From assembly GCF_014641695.1 (NCBI RefSeq), contig NZ_BMIF01000003.1, forward strand, positions 1 through 64,000: a DNA stretch of 64,000 nt. Reading direction: 5' to 3'. Made by a program: the position numbers and the translations under genes. The notes under the pieces were generated by a model, which was given only the letters and a program-made list of their open reading frames with translations, was not told the DNA's origin and did not search any database. This stretch comes from Nitratireductor aestuarii. Its GTDB lineage: Bacteria > Pseudomonadota > Alphaproteobacteria > Rhizobiales > Rhizobiaceae. Shown here one piece after another: positions 1 through 8,528 of this stretch (position 1 is its first letter; each line of letters begins with the position of its first letter).

Positions 1-1
1 A

Positions 2-91
2 ACGTGGCAATGCCTGCTGGCAGCCGCCAGCCAGAACATGAAGAAGATCGCCCTGGCACTCACCCGGAAACCACACATGGCCGGGGCGTGA
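2..91 (+). pseudogene. Possible transposase C-terminal fragment (left edge)
   Basis: The reading frame from base 2 to the TGA at 89-91 encodes 29 residues beginning TWQCLLAAASQNMKKIALA. The pattern 'CLLAAASQNMKKIA' resembles the last helix of IS1182/IS4-type DDE transposases (typically A-x-A-Q-N-hydrophobic-K-R). The gene would enter from outside the window, so it cannot be told whether it is whole or a remnant. No terminal inverted repeat could be identified downstream. Family assignment is from memory and weak. Confidence 0.35.
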
Positions 92-159
92 GCCCGCGGG
101 CTCCTTCTTCATCTTCTCTGCGTCAACACCCGCAGCGACGCCTTCCCGCTCCAAACGAA

Positions 160-186
160 AAACCCGCCAAAAAAATCGGCGGGTTT
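160..186 (-). terminator. Rho-independent terminator of matB
   Basis: Read on the minus strand, AAACCCGCC pairs with GGCGGGTTT around a T-rich loop and is followed by TTCGTTT. It lies about 35 bases beyond the matB stop. A second GC-rich hairpin (GGGGCC at 201-206 with GGCCCC at 212-217) sits between it and the stop. Confidence 0.8.
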
Positions 187-221
187 GTCAGCGGTCTGAA
201 GGGGCCTCGCGGGCCCCTTTG

Positions 222-1736
222 TTATTTGTAGAGATCTGCGTAGGTTTTCCGCAGCTCGTTCTTCAGCACCTTGGCCATCGTGTTGCGCGGCAACTCTTCC
301 ACGAAGATCACGCGCTTCGGCAGCTTGTATTTGGCGAGCCTTGCGTCCAGCGCCTTGATCACGCTGTCTTCCGTCAGCGTTGAGCCCTTCCTGGCGACCA
401 CCACTGCCGTGACGCCCTCACCGAAGTCAGGATGCGGCACGCCGATGACGGCACTCTCAACGACGCCCTCGATCTGGTCGATCTCTTCTTCCAGTTCCTT
501 CGGATAGACGTTGTATCCGCCGGTGATGACGAGATCCTTGTTGCGACCGACGATCGACAGATAACCGCCTTCGTCAAATTGTCCGAGGTCACCGGTAATG
601 AAGTAGCCGTCCTCGCGGAAATCCGCGCGCGTCTTGTCCGGCATGCGCCAGTAGCCCTTGAAGACGTTGGGGCCCTTCACTTCGATCATGCCGACTTCGC
701 CACTCTGCAGCAGCGCACCGCTCGCCGGATCGGTGATGCGAACACTGACGCCGGGCAGCGGGAAGCCGACCGATCCGGGCAGCCGATCGCCGTCATAGGG
801 GTTGGACGAGATCATGTTGGTCTCGGTCATCCCGTAGCGTTCGAGGATGTGGTGGCCAGTTCGTGCTGTCCATGCCTTGTGCGTTTCAGCCAGCAGCGGT
901 GCCGATCCCGAGATGAACAGGCGCATGTGATCGGTACTGCTGCGATCCAGCCACTCTTCGTTCAGCAGACGCGTGTAGAACGTCGGCACACCCATCAGCG
1001 TCGTTGCCTGAGGCAGGTTCTTGCGGATTTCCTCGATGTCGAACTTCGGCAGGAAGATCATCGATGCGCCGGCCGTCAGCACAACATTTGTAGCCACGAA
1101 CAGCCCGTGCGTATGGAAGATCGGCAGCGCGTGCAGCAGCACGTCACTCTCGGTGAACTGCCAGTATTCTACCAGCGTCCGCGCATTGGAGGCGAGGTTC
1201 GCATGCGTCAGCATCGCGCCCTTGGAACGTCCGGTCGTACCCGATGTGTAGAGGATCGCGGCGAGATCCGTCGCTTCCACCGCTGCGGTTTCGTAATCCG
1301 TCTCCGCCTTGGCGGCGAACTCCGTAAGCGTACCCTTCCCGTTGGCGTCGAGGGTGAGCAGGTGGGCGACGTTCAGGCTTTCGCAGATCGGGGCCAGGTC
1401 TTTGCGTTTCTGCGGGTCGCAGACGAAGATGTGCGGCGTGGCGTCATCGACGAAATACTCGATCTCGGCGGTCGTGTAGCCGGGGTTGAGCGGCAGGAAG
1501 GCAGCACCGGCTCGCAGGCAGGCGAGATAAAGGATGATGGCTTCCGGCGACTTCTCCACCTGTACAGCGACGCGGTCACCGATGACGACACCCCTGCTGC
1601 GCAGCACGTTTGCAAAACGTGCTGAAAGCGTATCGACATCACCATAGGTGTAGACCCGGCCGTCCGCGGTTCGGATGCACGGGGCATCGCGGTCTGACGC
1701 GCGGGAGAGAATCTGGGTGTAAAGATTGTACTGCAT
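222..1736 (-). CDS. matB: Malonyl-CoA synthetase (malonate--CoA ligase)
   Basis: This 504-residue ANL-superfamily adenylating enzyme activates malonate with ATP and CoA to malonyl-CoA in the cytoplasm. The AMP-binding P-loop YTSGTTGRSKG is at residues 163-173, and the C-terminal domain carries the usual 'GRNKDLVITGGYNVYP' hinge and the lysine of 'NTMAKVLK' near the end. Length and motif spacing match rhizobial MatB. It is the last gene of a leftward operon, 9 bases after the malonyl-CoA decarboxylase stop, so its product feeds MatA directly. It could be a related short dicarboxylate or acyl-CoA ligase, but the neighbour makes malonate much the likeliest substrate. Confidence 0.9.
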   Translation of the reverse strand: MQYNLYTQILSRASDRDAPCIRTADGRVYTYGDVDTLSARFANVLRSRGVVIGDRVAVQVEKSPEAIILYLACLRAGAAFLPLNPGYTTAEIEYFVDDATPHIFVCDPQKRKDLAPICESLNVAHLLTLDANGKGTLTEFAAKAETDYETAAVEATDLAAILYTSGTTGRSKGAMLTHANLASNARTLVEYWQFTESDVLLHALPIFHTHGLFVATNVVLTAGASMIFLPKFDIEEIRKNLPQATTLMGVPTFYTRLLNEEWLDRSSTDHMRLFISGSAPLLAETHKAWTARTGHHILERYGMTETNMISSNPYDGDRLPGSVGFPLPGVSVRITDPASGALLQSGEVGMIEVKGPNVFKGYWRMPDKTRADFREDGYFITGDLGQFDEGGYLSIVGRNKDLVITGGYNVYPKELEEEIDQIEGVVESAVIGVPHPDFGEGVTAVVVARKGSTLTEDSVIKALDARLAKYKLPKRVIFVEELPRNTMAKVLKNELRKTYADLYK

Positions 1737-1745
1737 AGCCTCCCT

Positions 1746-3095
1746 CTAGCTAGCGTGGGCAATTTTCGTTTTTGATTGGAATTTCTTCAGCAGGCTGCGA
1801 ACCGAAGGCGAAGCCACCACGTCGCCTCTCTCGGCATACGCCTCGTGGTTGGCCTCGATCTCCGACATTTCGTAGCGATAGTTGACCATCAGGCCGTAGG
1901 CGTTGCGCCTGCCGTTCGCCGAAAGGTCGGCGAAGGTGTGGATGTTGTCGAGCTTGGCGCCGTTGCCCAGATGGAAGCGGGCGACAGGGTCAATGACGCG
2001 GTTGCGCTTGTCTCGCGCAGCCAGGAAATAGTGTGCCGCCACCCCCTGCAGCAGCGGGTTGAGCGCGTAAACGCTCTCCGTCTCCGCAGACCAATCGGGC
2101 TCGTCAAGCGCGGCGAGTGCTTCCAGATCCCTCGGCGCCAGTACCGTCTGCTGCTCGTCCTTGCGAATGCCATCCAGCCAGCGGCGGAAACCCGGCACGG
2201 GAGAAAGCGTCACGAAGTTCTTCAGGTTGGGCAACTCGTTGCGCAGCTGCTCAACCACCTGCTTGATCAGGAAATTGCCGAAGGAAATGCCCTTCAGCCC
2301 GTTCTGGCAGTTGGAGATCGAATAGAAGACAGCCGTCGTCGCCTGCTCCGGCGCAATTTCCTCGCGATCCGTCGCGAGCAGCGACTGGATACTGTTCGGC
2401 ACTTGGCTGGTCAGCGCGACCTCGACGAAGATCAGCGGCTCCTCACCCATCTGCGGGTGGAAGAAGGCGAAGAGCCTCCGGTCCTTCGGCTCGATCCGGC
2501 TGCGCAGATCGTCCCAGCCATTGATCTCGTGAACCGCCTCATACTCGATGAACTTCTCGAGAATGCTTGCTGGCGTATTCCAGTTGATTGGCCGTAGCTC
2601 CAGAAAGCCGCGGTTGAACCACGAGTTGAACAGGTGAAAGAAGTCGCCGTCGAGGTGTGCCAGCGCCGGATGCTCACCGATGGCGTCCGTCAGCACCTCG
2701 CGCATCCGCACCAGCCTCAGCGTCCCCTGCTTGGCCATATTGAGACGGCGGATAAGCTCCTGCGAACGCGGCTCGGTTGCCCGGTGCAAGCGATGGTAGG
2801 CGTCGGCGTCACGACGTTCCTGAGCGACCGCAAGAGCCTCCAGAACGGCATTCTCATCAGGTCCGAAACGTTGCGCGACCTCGATCAGGAAATCGACCTG
2901 TCCCTTGCGGTCCAGCCGGTCCCAGCTCTGCCAGACGGCTTCCGAAAGCACGAAGGAAGAGACCTCGCCCCGGCGTGAGACGAGGGCCTCGCAAAGTTCG
3001 ATAGGGTTGCGCGGCTGCTCGCGGTTTCGCTGCAGGAAGCTGCGGCCGCGCTGGCTGATTTCGCTCATCAGCTCAGACAGAAAAGTTACGCTCAT
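1746..3095 (-). CDS. matA: Malonyl-CoA decarboxylase
   Basis: The 449-residue product has the two parts of the malonyl-CoA decarboxylase family: a helical N-terminal domain (about 1-180) and a GNAT-like catalytic domain (about 180-440) with the stretches 'FFHPQMGEEPLIFVEVAL' and 'NFVTLSPVPGFRRWL'. It converts malonyl-CoA to acetyl-CoA and CO2. The ATG at 3095 is chosen because GGAGGA lies 4-9 bases upstream; an in-frame extension to 3164 lacks such a site and would overlap the upstream gene. It sits between the DUF1116 gene and matB in one operon, giving the route malonate to malonyl-CoA to acetyl-CoA. Confidence 0.92.
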   Translation of the reverse strand: MSVTFLSELMSEISQRGRSFLQRNREQPRNPIELCEALVSRRGEVSSFVLSEAVWQSWDRLDRKGQVDFLIEVAQRFGPDENAVLEALAVAQERRDADAYHRLHRATEPRSQELIRRLNMAKQGTLRLVRMREVLTDAIGEHPALAHLDGDFFHLFNSWFNRGFLELRPINWNTPASILEKFIEYEAVHEINGWDDLRSRIEPKDRRLFAFFHPQMGEEPLIFVEVALTSQVPNSIQSLLATDREEIAPEQATTAVFYSISNCQNGLKGISFGNFLIKQVVEQLRNELPNLKNFVTLSPVPGFRRWLDGIRKDEQQTVLAPRDLEALAALDEPDWSAETESVYALNPLLQGVAAHYFLAARDKRNRVIDPVARFHLGNGAKLDNIHTFADLSANGRRNAYGLMVNYRYEMSEIEANHEAYAERGDVVASPSVRSLLKKFQSKTKIAHAS

Positions 3096-3130
3096 GGCGT
3101 CCTCCGTTCCGGCGTAGTCGCGGATCGGCC

Positions 3131-4381
3131 TCAGCCGAGAGCGGCTACGGCCTTCTGGAAGCACTCAAGCGGAACCTGCTGCACGCCGGCGCCGACCTGG
3201 CCCACGCCGGGCTTGTTCGAAGCAATGCCGGTGTTGATCAATGGCGTAACCCCCGTTTCCACCACCTTGCGCACGTCAATCGGGCAAGGAACCCCCCTGA
3301 AGTCGAGCGCCGGGATAACGAACTCCGGGTGCTCTGCCAAGGTGATCTGGCGCATCGTGTTCGAGCGCTCAACGAGATCGGAGACCGTTCCGCCGATGAA
3401 GGAGGCGATGGCCGGTGCGGCGGCCAGCGCAAAGGCGCCAAGACCGATGCTCTCGGTGATGTAGGAGTCACCCATGGTGGGCGTCGCGTCTTCCTTGGTG
3501 TAACCGGGGAAGAGCTTGATGTCGCCAACCTGGGCCGGTGCGGTGAACCACTTCTTGCCGAGACCGCCGACGCGGATGCCGACTTCCACGCCATTGCCGG
3601 CCATAACCGTTACGGTGCTGCCGACGCCAAGCTGCTCCACATAGAGCGACGTTGCTTTCGCCTGGGCGATAGCGAGCGACAGGAAGAAGTGGTCGTTGTC
3701 CGCGATGAACTTCAGCACTGCGGCGAGCTTCTCGTGCGGTGCGCCGGTTGCCAGCAGATGGGGCGTGATTTCCTTGAAGAACTGGGTCGTGGCCGACTTG
3801 TTGCGGTTATGAACCTCGTCACCGCGGCGAAGCGCTTCAGCAACGGCCTTCTTGAGGTTCATCGGTCCGGCGATCTCAAGGGCCTGACGCATCAGCGGAT
3901 AGAACTCGTCGCGCATCCAGCGCAGGCGCTCGATCACTTCCGGATCGTTGGCGCCGAAACGCAGCACCTTGCCGAGACCTTCGTTCACCGTGACATGAGC
4001 GCGGATGCCGGATTTTTTCTCTTCGACGACGAATACGGGCATCGAGGCGGTGATGATGCCGGTCATTGCGCCTGCGGCCTGGTGGTCATGGCCCGGTGCA
4101 AACGAGATCACGCCGGACTCGACCAGCTCTCGGGCTGCTTCAAGCGTTTCTGCGCGACCTTCGAAGATGAGTGCGCCCAGTATCGCGGCCTGCATGGCGG
4201 GAACCATGTTCTCCCAGGCGATGGGCGGGCCTGCGTGGAGGACGAGGTTCGGGTGCATCCCGGGAATTGCCTCGCCGGCAAGAGCCATGCCGATCAGAAA
4301 GGGCTGTGCCTCGAACAGGCGCTCCACTACGGCCTGATTTCCTGCTTCGAGATGTTCGCTAGAGTTGGATGCCATCGCCAT
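3131..4381 (-). CDS. DUF1116 protein (YlbE/AllG-like)
   Basis: The product (416 residues from the ATG at 4381; an ATG at 4375 and a GTG at 4423 are alternatives, none with a strong ribosome site) matches DUF1116, the family of E. coli YlbE. YlbE, renamed AllG, is one subunit of the FdrA-YlbE-YlbF oxamate carbamoyltransferase of allantoin breakdown. Recognisable stretches include 'GMHPNLVLHAGPP', 'FAPGHDHQAAGAMTG', 'MAGNGVEVGIR' and 'GDSYITESIGLGAFA'. Neither an FdrA nor a DUF2877 (YlbF) partner is visible here. It is the first gene of the operon with matA and matB, so a role in supplying malonate or a malonate derivative is inferred, not shown. Confidence 0.8.
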   Translation of the reverse strand: MAMASNSSEHLEAGNQAVVERLFEAQPFLIGMALAGEAIPGMHPNLVLHAGPPIAWENMVPAMQAAILGALIFEGRAETLEAARELVESGVISFAPGHDHQAAGAMTGIITASMPVFVVEEKKSGIRAHVTVNEGLGKVLRFGANDPEVIERLRWMRDEFYPLMRQALEIAGPMNLKKAVAEALRRGDEVHNRNKSATTQFFKEITPHLLATGAPHEKLAAVLKFIADNDHFFLSLAIAQAKATSLYVEQLGVGSTVTVMAGNGVEVGIRVGGLGKKWFTAPAQVGDIKLFPGYTKEDATPTMGDSYITESIGLGAFALAAAPAIASFIGGTVSDLVERSNTMRQITLAEHPEFVIPALDFRGVPCPIDVRKVVETGVTPLINTGIASNKPGVGQVGAGVQQVPLECFQKAVAALG

Positions 4382-4903
4382 GAACCGCCACTCATCTGGT
4401 TTCAGTGAGAATAAGGCGGGCACTATGCAGCCATGACATTGGTGCGACCATTGCCCTCATGAGGGTGGGCATTCCGGATGGTTATAGGTGTGCGGAAACC
4501 TGTGACAAAAAACGTGTTAACCGGTCCGCGACTTCCTTTGCACGGGTCCAAAAACCTTTATAGGCAACCAGCTATAGCGTTCCGGAATGACAGGAACGTT
4601 TTTGTAGCTTCTGGCTATAGGGACAGAATGAAATGCTTTCAGGAAGCTGGCGAATAGAACATGTCAACGAAAAATCGACGCCGGTTCAGCACAGCGTTTC
4701 TTGGAGGGGTAACGGTTGATAGGCACGCGTGAATTGCCGCCCAGAACATTGGTCCAGCCTGGCGTTGCCGGCAGGACGGCTGCCCTCCCATCGCTCCGCC
4801 GAAGTTTCGACTTTCAACGCCTCCCGTACCTGACAAACGGCCTTCCGGCCGGCGGGTACATCTCCTGAACAACACGCATTCATAGATAAGGCAGACAATC
4901 ATT
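4382..4903. promoter_or_regulatory. Divergent promoter region, DUF1116-matAB / ABC importer
   Basis: This 522-base gap separates two divergent operons and holds no convincing gene. It contains a short inverted repeat CGTTCC (4578-4583) / GGAACG (4593-4598) and two nearby copies of the word CTATAG (4572-4577 and 4615-4620), which could be regulator sites. No MatR-type regulator gene lies next to it. Promoter elements were not assigned. Confidence 0.4.
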
Positions 4904-5926
4904 ATGGCAATCTCTGAAAAACTTACCCGTCGTATGTTGTTGAAGGGTGCGGCCGCCGGTGGCGCGTATCTCGCCATGGGCGGACTTCCCGTCTTCGCAC
5001 AGTCTGCCACCAAGCTTGTTTTCATGGAGCCGTTCGACCTGACGCTCGAGTACCTCCCGGAGATGAACGCCGTTGTTGGCGGCCATTTCGAAAAGGAAGG
5101 TCTTGAGGTCGAGATCACCAACGTGCGCGGCACGGCCGTCGGCATCCAGCAGGTGATCGCCGGACAGGCGAACTTCACCCGCGTTGGCCTGCTTGACCTC
5201 TTCAAGGCTTCCGCATCGCAGGACACCAAGCTCGTATCGGTGGCGACCAGCCTTCAGGGCGGCATCTTCAGCCTGGTGAGCCGCGAAGGCGACCCCATCA
5301 ACTCGCCGGAAGAACTGCGCGGCAAGACCGTTGGCGTTGCTTCGCTGGGCGGTGGCCAGGAGAATATCCTGAACCTCATGCTCGCCGGTGCAGGTATTCC
5401 TGTTGCGGATGTACCGCGTCAGGCGATCGGTTCGAGCGCCGGTAACGTCGAGATCCTGAAGCAGGGCCGCGTTGACGCCTTCATCGCCAACATCGAGACG
5501 GCGCTTCTGCTGCGCATGACCAACGAGCCGGTCAAGATCTGGAGCACGACCCAGTTCGCTCCGCTGCCGGGCGGCGTTATCGGTACGACCGAGAAGTTTG
5601 CTACCGAGAACCACGACACCGTGGTCAAGTTCGTTCGCGCGATGCGCAACTCGGCGCTTGAGATCAAGGCCGCCGATCCGGCTGAAATCCTCGACCGCGT
5701 CGCCTCGAAGTTCGACCTCACCGTGACTGAGGATCGCGAGTTCCGCCTTGAAGCTATCAAGGCCTACAACGAGCTCGCGCTGGCACAGGGCGACGAGAAC
5801 GTGATGCGCAACGTGCCGGAAGTCTTCGAAGAGGCCGCACGCCTCGTTGGAGCGGCTGACATCATGCAGATCGATGATGTTTCCTCCCTCTTCTCGACTG
5901 CCTTTTACGATGAGGCCGTGAAATGA
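4904..5926 (+). CDS. ABC importer substrate-binding protein, NMT1/SsuA type, Tat signal
   Basis: The 340-residue protein starts with a twin-arginine signal (LTRRMLLKG, arginines 9-10, then an alanine-rich stretch ending GLPVFAQ) and is predicted to be periplasmic. The rest fits the NMT1/THI5-like or TauA/SsuA binding-protein fold: 'GGHFEKEGLEVEI' near residue 60, 'ELRGKTVGVASLGGG' near 140 and 'QGRVDAFIANIETALLL' near 190. It heads an operon with an ATPase and a permease, its stop overlapping the ATPase start. The substrate cannot be read from sequence. Divergence from matAB suggests a carboxylate or N-heterocycle that yields malonate, which is inference only. Confidence 0.85.
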   Translation: MAISEKLTRRMLLKGAAAGGAYLAMGGLPVFAQSATKLVFMEPFDLTLEYLPEMNAVVGGHFEKEGLEVEITNVRGTAVGIQQVIAGQANFTRVGLLDLFKASASQDTKLVSVATSLQGGIFSLVSREGDPINSPEELRGKTVGVASLGGGQENILNLMLAGAGIPVADVPRQAIGSSAGNVEILKQGRVDAFIANIETALLLRMTNEPVKIWSTTQFAPLPGGVIGTTEKFATENHDTVVKFVRAMRNSALEIKAADPAEILDRVASKFDLTVTEDREFRLEAIKAYNELALAQGDENVMRNVPEVFEEAARLVGAADIMQIDDVSSLFSTAFYDEAVK

Positions 5927-6732
5927 CAATGCAGAGCGTCGCGGCGGGCGGCGGCAACAACAATTCGATCACGCTCAACGGAGCTGAAAAGTACTTCGGC
6001 GTTCGCGGTCATGGCGTTCAGGCCCTGACCCCGACCACCCTGGATATCAAGGGCGGCGAGATGACGATCCTGCTCGGCCCATCGGGCTGCGGCAAGACCA
6101 CCATGCTGCGCATGATCGCCGGCCTTGAGACGCCGACCGCAGGATCGATCGAGGTTGGCGGCGCCAACCTTTGGTCGAACGGCAATCGCAATGTCGATGC
6201 GCTGAAGCAGCTCGGCATGGTGTTCCAGGAAGCAAACCTGTTTCCGTGGCTCACCATCGAAGAGAATATCGCACTTCCCTTGAAGCTTCGCGGTATCGAC
6301 AAGGCAGGGCGGCAGGCAAAGGCGGCCGAGCTCTGCAAGCTGGTCGGCATCAGCGGCTTCGAGAAGCGCTTCCCGAAGGAGCTCTCCGGCGGCATGCGCC
6401 AGCGTGCAGCAATTGCGCGCGCGCTGAGCTACGACCCGAACATCCTGCTGATGGACGAGCCGTTTGGCGCGCTCGATGCGATCACGCGCGACACGATGAA
6501 TGGCGAGCTGCAGCGCATCTGGATGGAAACCGGCAAGACGGTGGTGCTGGTGACGCACTCGATCACCGAAGCCGTGTTCCTGGCGAGCCGTATCATCCTG
6601 CTCTCGCCGCGTCCGGGCCGTGTTCAGGAAATCATCGATGTTCCTTTCGAGCGCCCTCGGGATTCGAGCATTCACAAGCTGCCGGAGTTTCAGTCGATCG
6701 TCGCGCACCTGCGCACGCAGCTGGAACACTAG
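5923..6732 (+). CDS. ABC importer ATPase, NitT/TauT family
   Basis: The 269-residue ATP-binding subunit has Walker A GPSGCGKTT (residues 52-60), the Q-loop region 'GMVFQEANLFPWLT', the signature LSGGMRQR and Walker B 'ILLMDEPFGALD'. FPW after the Q-loop and 'TVVLVTHSITEAVFLASRI' near the C-terminus are typical of nitrate/taurine/sulfonate-type importers. The ATG overlaps the stop of the binding-protein gene by four bases (ATGA), indicating translational coupling. It powers the permease encoded next. Confidence 0.93.
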   Translation: MTMQSVAAGGGNNNSITLNGAEKYFGVRGHGVQALTPTTLDIKGGEMTILLGPSGCGKTTMLRMIAGLETPTAGSIEVGGANLWSNGNRNVDALKQLGMVFQEANLFPWLTIEENIALPLKLRGIDKAGRQAKAAELCKLVGISGFEKRFPKELSGGMRQRAAIARALSYDPNILLMDEPFGALDAITRDTMNGELQRIWMETGKTVVLVTHSITEAVFLASRIILLSPRPGRVQEIIDVPFERPRDSSIHKLPEFQSIVAHLRTQLEH

Positions 6733-6761
6733 TGGGCTTCCGCAAGTCAAACGAGGCTTCA

Positions 6762-7559
6762 ATGAGTGAGAAAAACAACAATCCGTCGGCGGAAGGGCCA
6801 GCCCAGTTCCCCGCCTGGATCGGTAGCCTGCTGCTTCTGTTCGTGTTCCTTGGAGGCTGGGAAGCTTACGTTCGGTTCTTCAACGTCAGCAAGCTGATCC
6901 TGCCGCCACCGTCCGCGGTTGGCATGCAGTGGATCAAGTTCCTGGCCGACAAGAACGTCTGGTTCCACACGGGCGTGACCGCCTGGGAAACCTTCCTCGG
7001 TTTCATCCTGGCTAGCATCCTCGGCGTCGGCCTCGGCATGATCCTCGGCAAGATGCCCCGTCTGGAGCGCATGCTGAACCCGTTCGTCATCGCCACGCAG
7101 GTGATCCCGAAGGTGGCGCTGGTGCCGCTCTTCATCGTGTGGTTCGGCTTCGGCATCACCTCGAAGGTGGTGATCGCCACGATCCTCGCGTTCTTCCCGA
7201 TCCTGCTTAACACCGTTCTGGGCGTGAAGTCGGTTGAGCGCGGCCACAGCGAAGTCATGGCGAGCATCAACGCTTCGCCGATGCAGCGTCTGGTTCACCT
7301 CGATTTCCCGAGCTCGCTTCCGTACATCCTGACCGGCATGGAAGTTGGCGTCGTGCTCTCGATCATCGGTGCGGTCGTGGGTGAATACCTTGGCGGCAAC
7401 GTCGGCCTCGGAAATCTCGCCGTCCGCGAGATGAACACCTATAACACCACTGCGCTGTTCGCGGTGATCGTGCACCTCTCGGTTCTGGGCTTCGCCTTCT
7501 ACGCGATCGTCGTCGGAGCGCGGAAGTACCTGATCCCTTGGCACGGTTCATCCAATTAG
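6762..7559 (+). CDS. ABC importer permease, NitT/TauT family
   Basis: This 265-residue inner-membrane protein has about six hydrophobic segments and the BPD_transp_1 coupling region around 'EVMASINASPMQRLVHLDFPSSLPYI', which contacts the ATPase. The ATG at 6762 is chosen because the product then starts MSEKNNN followed by the first membrane segment; the frame is open far upstream but that part overlaps the ATPase gene. It lies 29 bases after the ATPase stop and completes a binding protein-ATPase-permease set. Confidence 0.92.
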   Translation: MSEKNNNPSAEGPAQFPAWIGSLLLLFVFLGGWEAYVRFFNVSKLILPPPSAVGMQWIKFLADKNVWFHTGVTAWETFLGFILASILGVGLGMILGKMPRLERMLNPFVIATQVIPKVALVPLFIVWFGFGITSKVVIATILAFFPILLNTVLGVKSVERGHSEVMASINASPMQRLVHLDFPSSLPYILTGMEVGVVLSIIGAVVGEYLGGNVGLGNLAVREMNTYNTTALFAVIVHLSVLGFAFYAIVVGARKYLIPWHGSSN

Positions 7560-7584
7560 GGTCCAGACCTGAAATAGCTACCAG

Positions 7585-7614
7585 GAAGCCGTTGCCCGCA
7601 AGAGCGACGGCTTC
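7585..7614 (+). terminator. Terminator of the NitT/TauT operon
   Basis: GAAGCCGT (7585-7592) pairs with ACGGCTTC (7607-7614) and is followed by a weak T-rich tail, 25 bases after the permease stop. Confidence 0.65.
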
Positions 7615-7760
7615 TTGCATTTCAGGGAGTAGTCAGCTGTTAAGCTTATGCTGCGATGGCAGATAACCGCCAGATCGTTTCTCTGGACAGTCCGCCGTTT
7701 ATCTTCTTACCTGTCGCGCCAATTCGTATCTCTGCCGAAAAGTCCGCCACGGAGTAATGC

Positions 7761-8396
7761 ATGCTGGTCGATCAAACGCTGCTGCTGACGCAGTTCATGA
7801 CCCTTCTCGCCGTTCTCGATCCGATCAGCCACACAACTCTCTTCCTCACCGTTACCGGAGATCTGGACAAGGCCGGGCGCCGCAAGGCCGCACTTATCGC
7901 CATCCCGGTCGCCTTCATCGTTCTCGTGGTCTTCGCGATTGTCGGGCAGTTCATTCTGCAGGCGATGAACATCTCGCTTCTCTCGTTCCAGATCGCCGGC
8001 GGCATCATCATGCTGATCTTCTCGCTGATGATGGTGCTGGGGCAGGGCGGTGGCCACTCCAAGAATCCCGACGTGGAAGGTGAGACGCCGGAAAGCCTGG
8101 GCGTCTACCCGATCGCTGTGCCGATCATAGCCGGTCCCGGGTCCATGCTGGCCATGGTGATCCTCATGGACAACAACCGTCTGAGCTTCTTCGAGCAGAT
8201 GGAAACCGTTGCCATGCTGGGCTTGAACCTGCTGATCATGCTGGGTCTCTTCCTGGCGGGTGACCTGGTGTCGCGCATCATCGGCAAGCATGGGGCGAAT
8301 GTGCTCCGCCGGGTCATGGGAATTCTGCTGGCTGCCCTCTCGATCAACCTCATTGCCGAGGCGCTGACGAAGTGGCTTGGCCTGCCTCCCATCTGA
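7761..8396 (+). CDS. MarC (UPF0056) family membrane protein
   Basis: The 211-residue protein has six predicted membrane segments and the family hallmarks: 'LLAVLDPISHTTLFL' in the first segment, 'FQIAGGIIMLIFSLMM' in the third and 'VYPIAVPIIAGPGSM' in the middle. MarC proteins are inner-membrane proteins of unsettled transport function; despite the name no link to multiple antibiotic resistance is established. The gene stands alone between an operon terminator and the Na/Pi-type gene. Confidence 0.88.
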   Translation: MLVDQTLLLTQFMTLLAVLDPISHTTLFLTVTGDLDKAGRRKAALIAIPVAFIVLVVFAIVGQFILQAMNISLLSFQIAGGIIMLIFSLMMVLGQGGGHSKNPDVEGETPESLGVYPIAVPIIAGPGSMLAMVILMDNNRLSFFEQMETVAMLGLNLLIMLGLFLAGDLVSRIIGKHGANVLRRVMGILLAALSINLIAEALTKWLGLPPI

Positions 8397-8528
8397 CCAG
8401 AGCGTCAGCCGAGGCATTTGGCCCGCTTGCTTGCATTTGAAGGAACGGTCAGAAAAGATCACCGTTGACGCACAAGTCTGCGTCGGGCGCTTGCCTCGGC
8501 AACCCCCCGTCGTTTTAGGAGATCTTTC

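Noticed and set aside
4880-5929. 349-residue frame antisense to the NMT1-type binding protein
   Set aside because: Shadow of a gene with clear signal peptide and domain; composition rich in His/Arg/Asp runs as expected for antisense reading.
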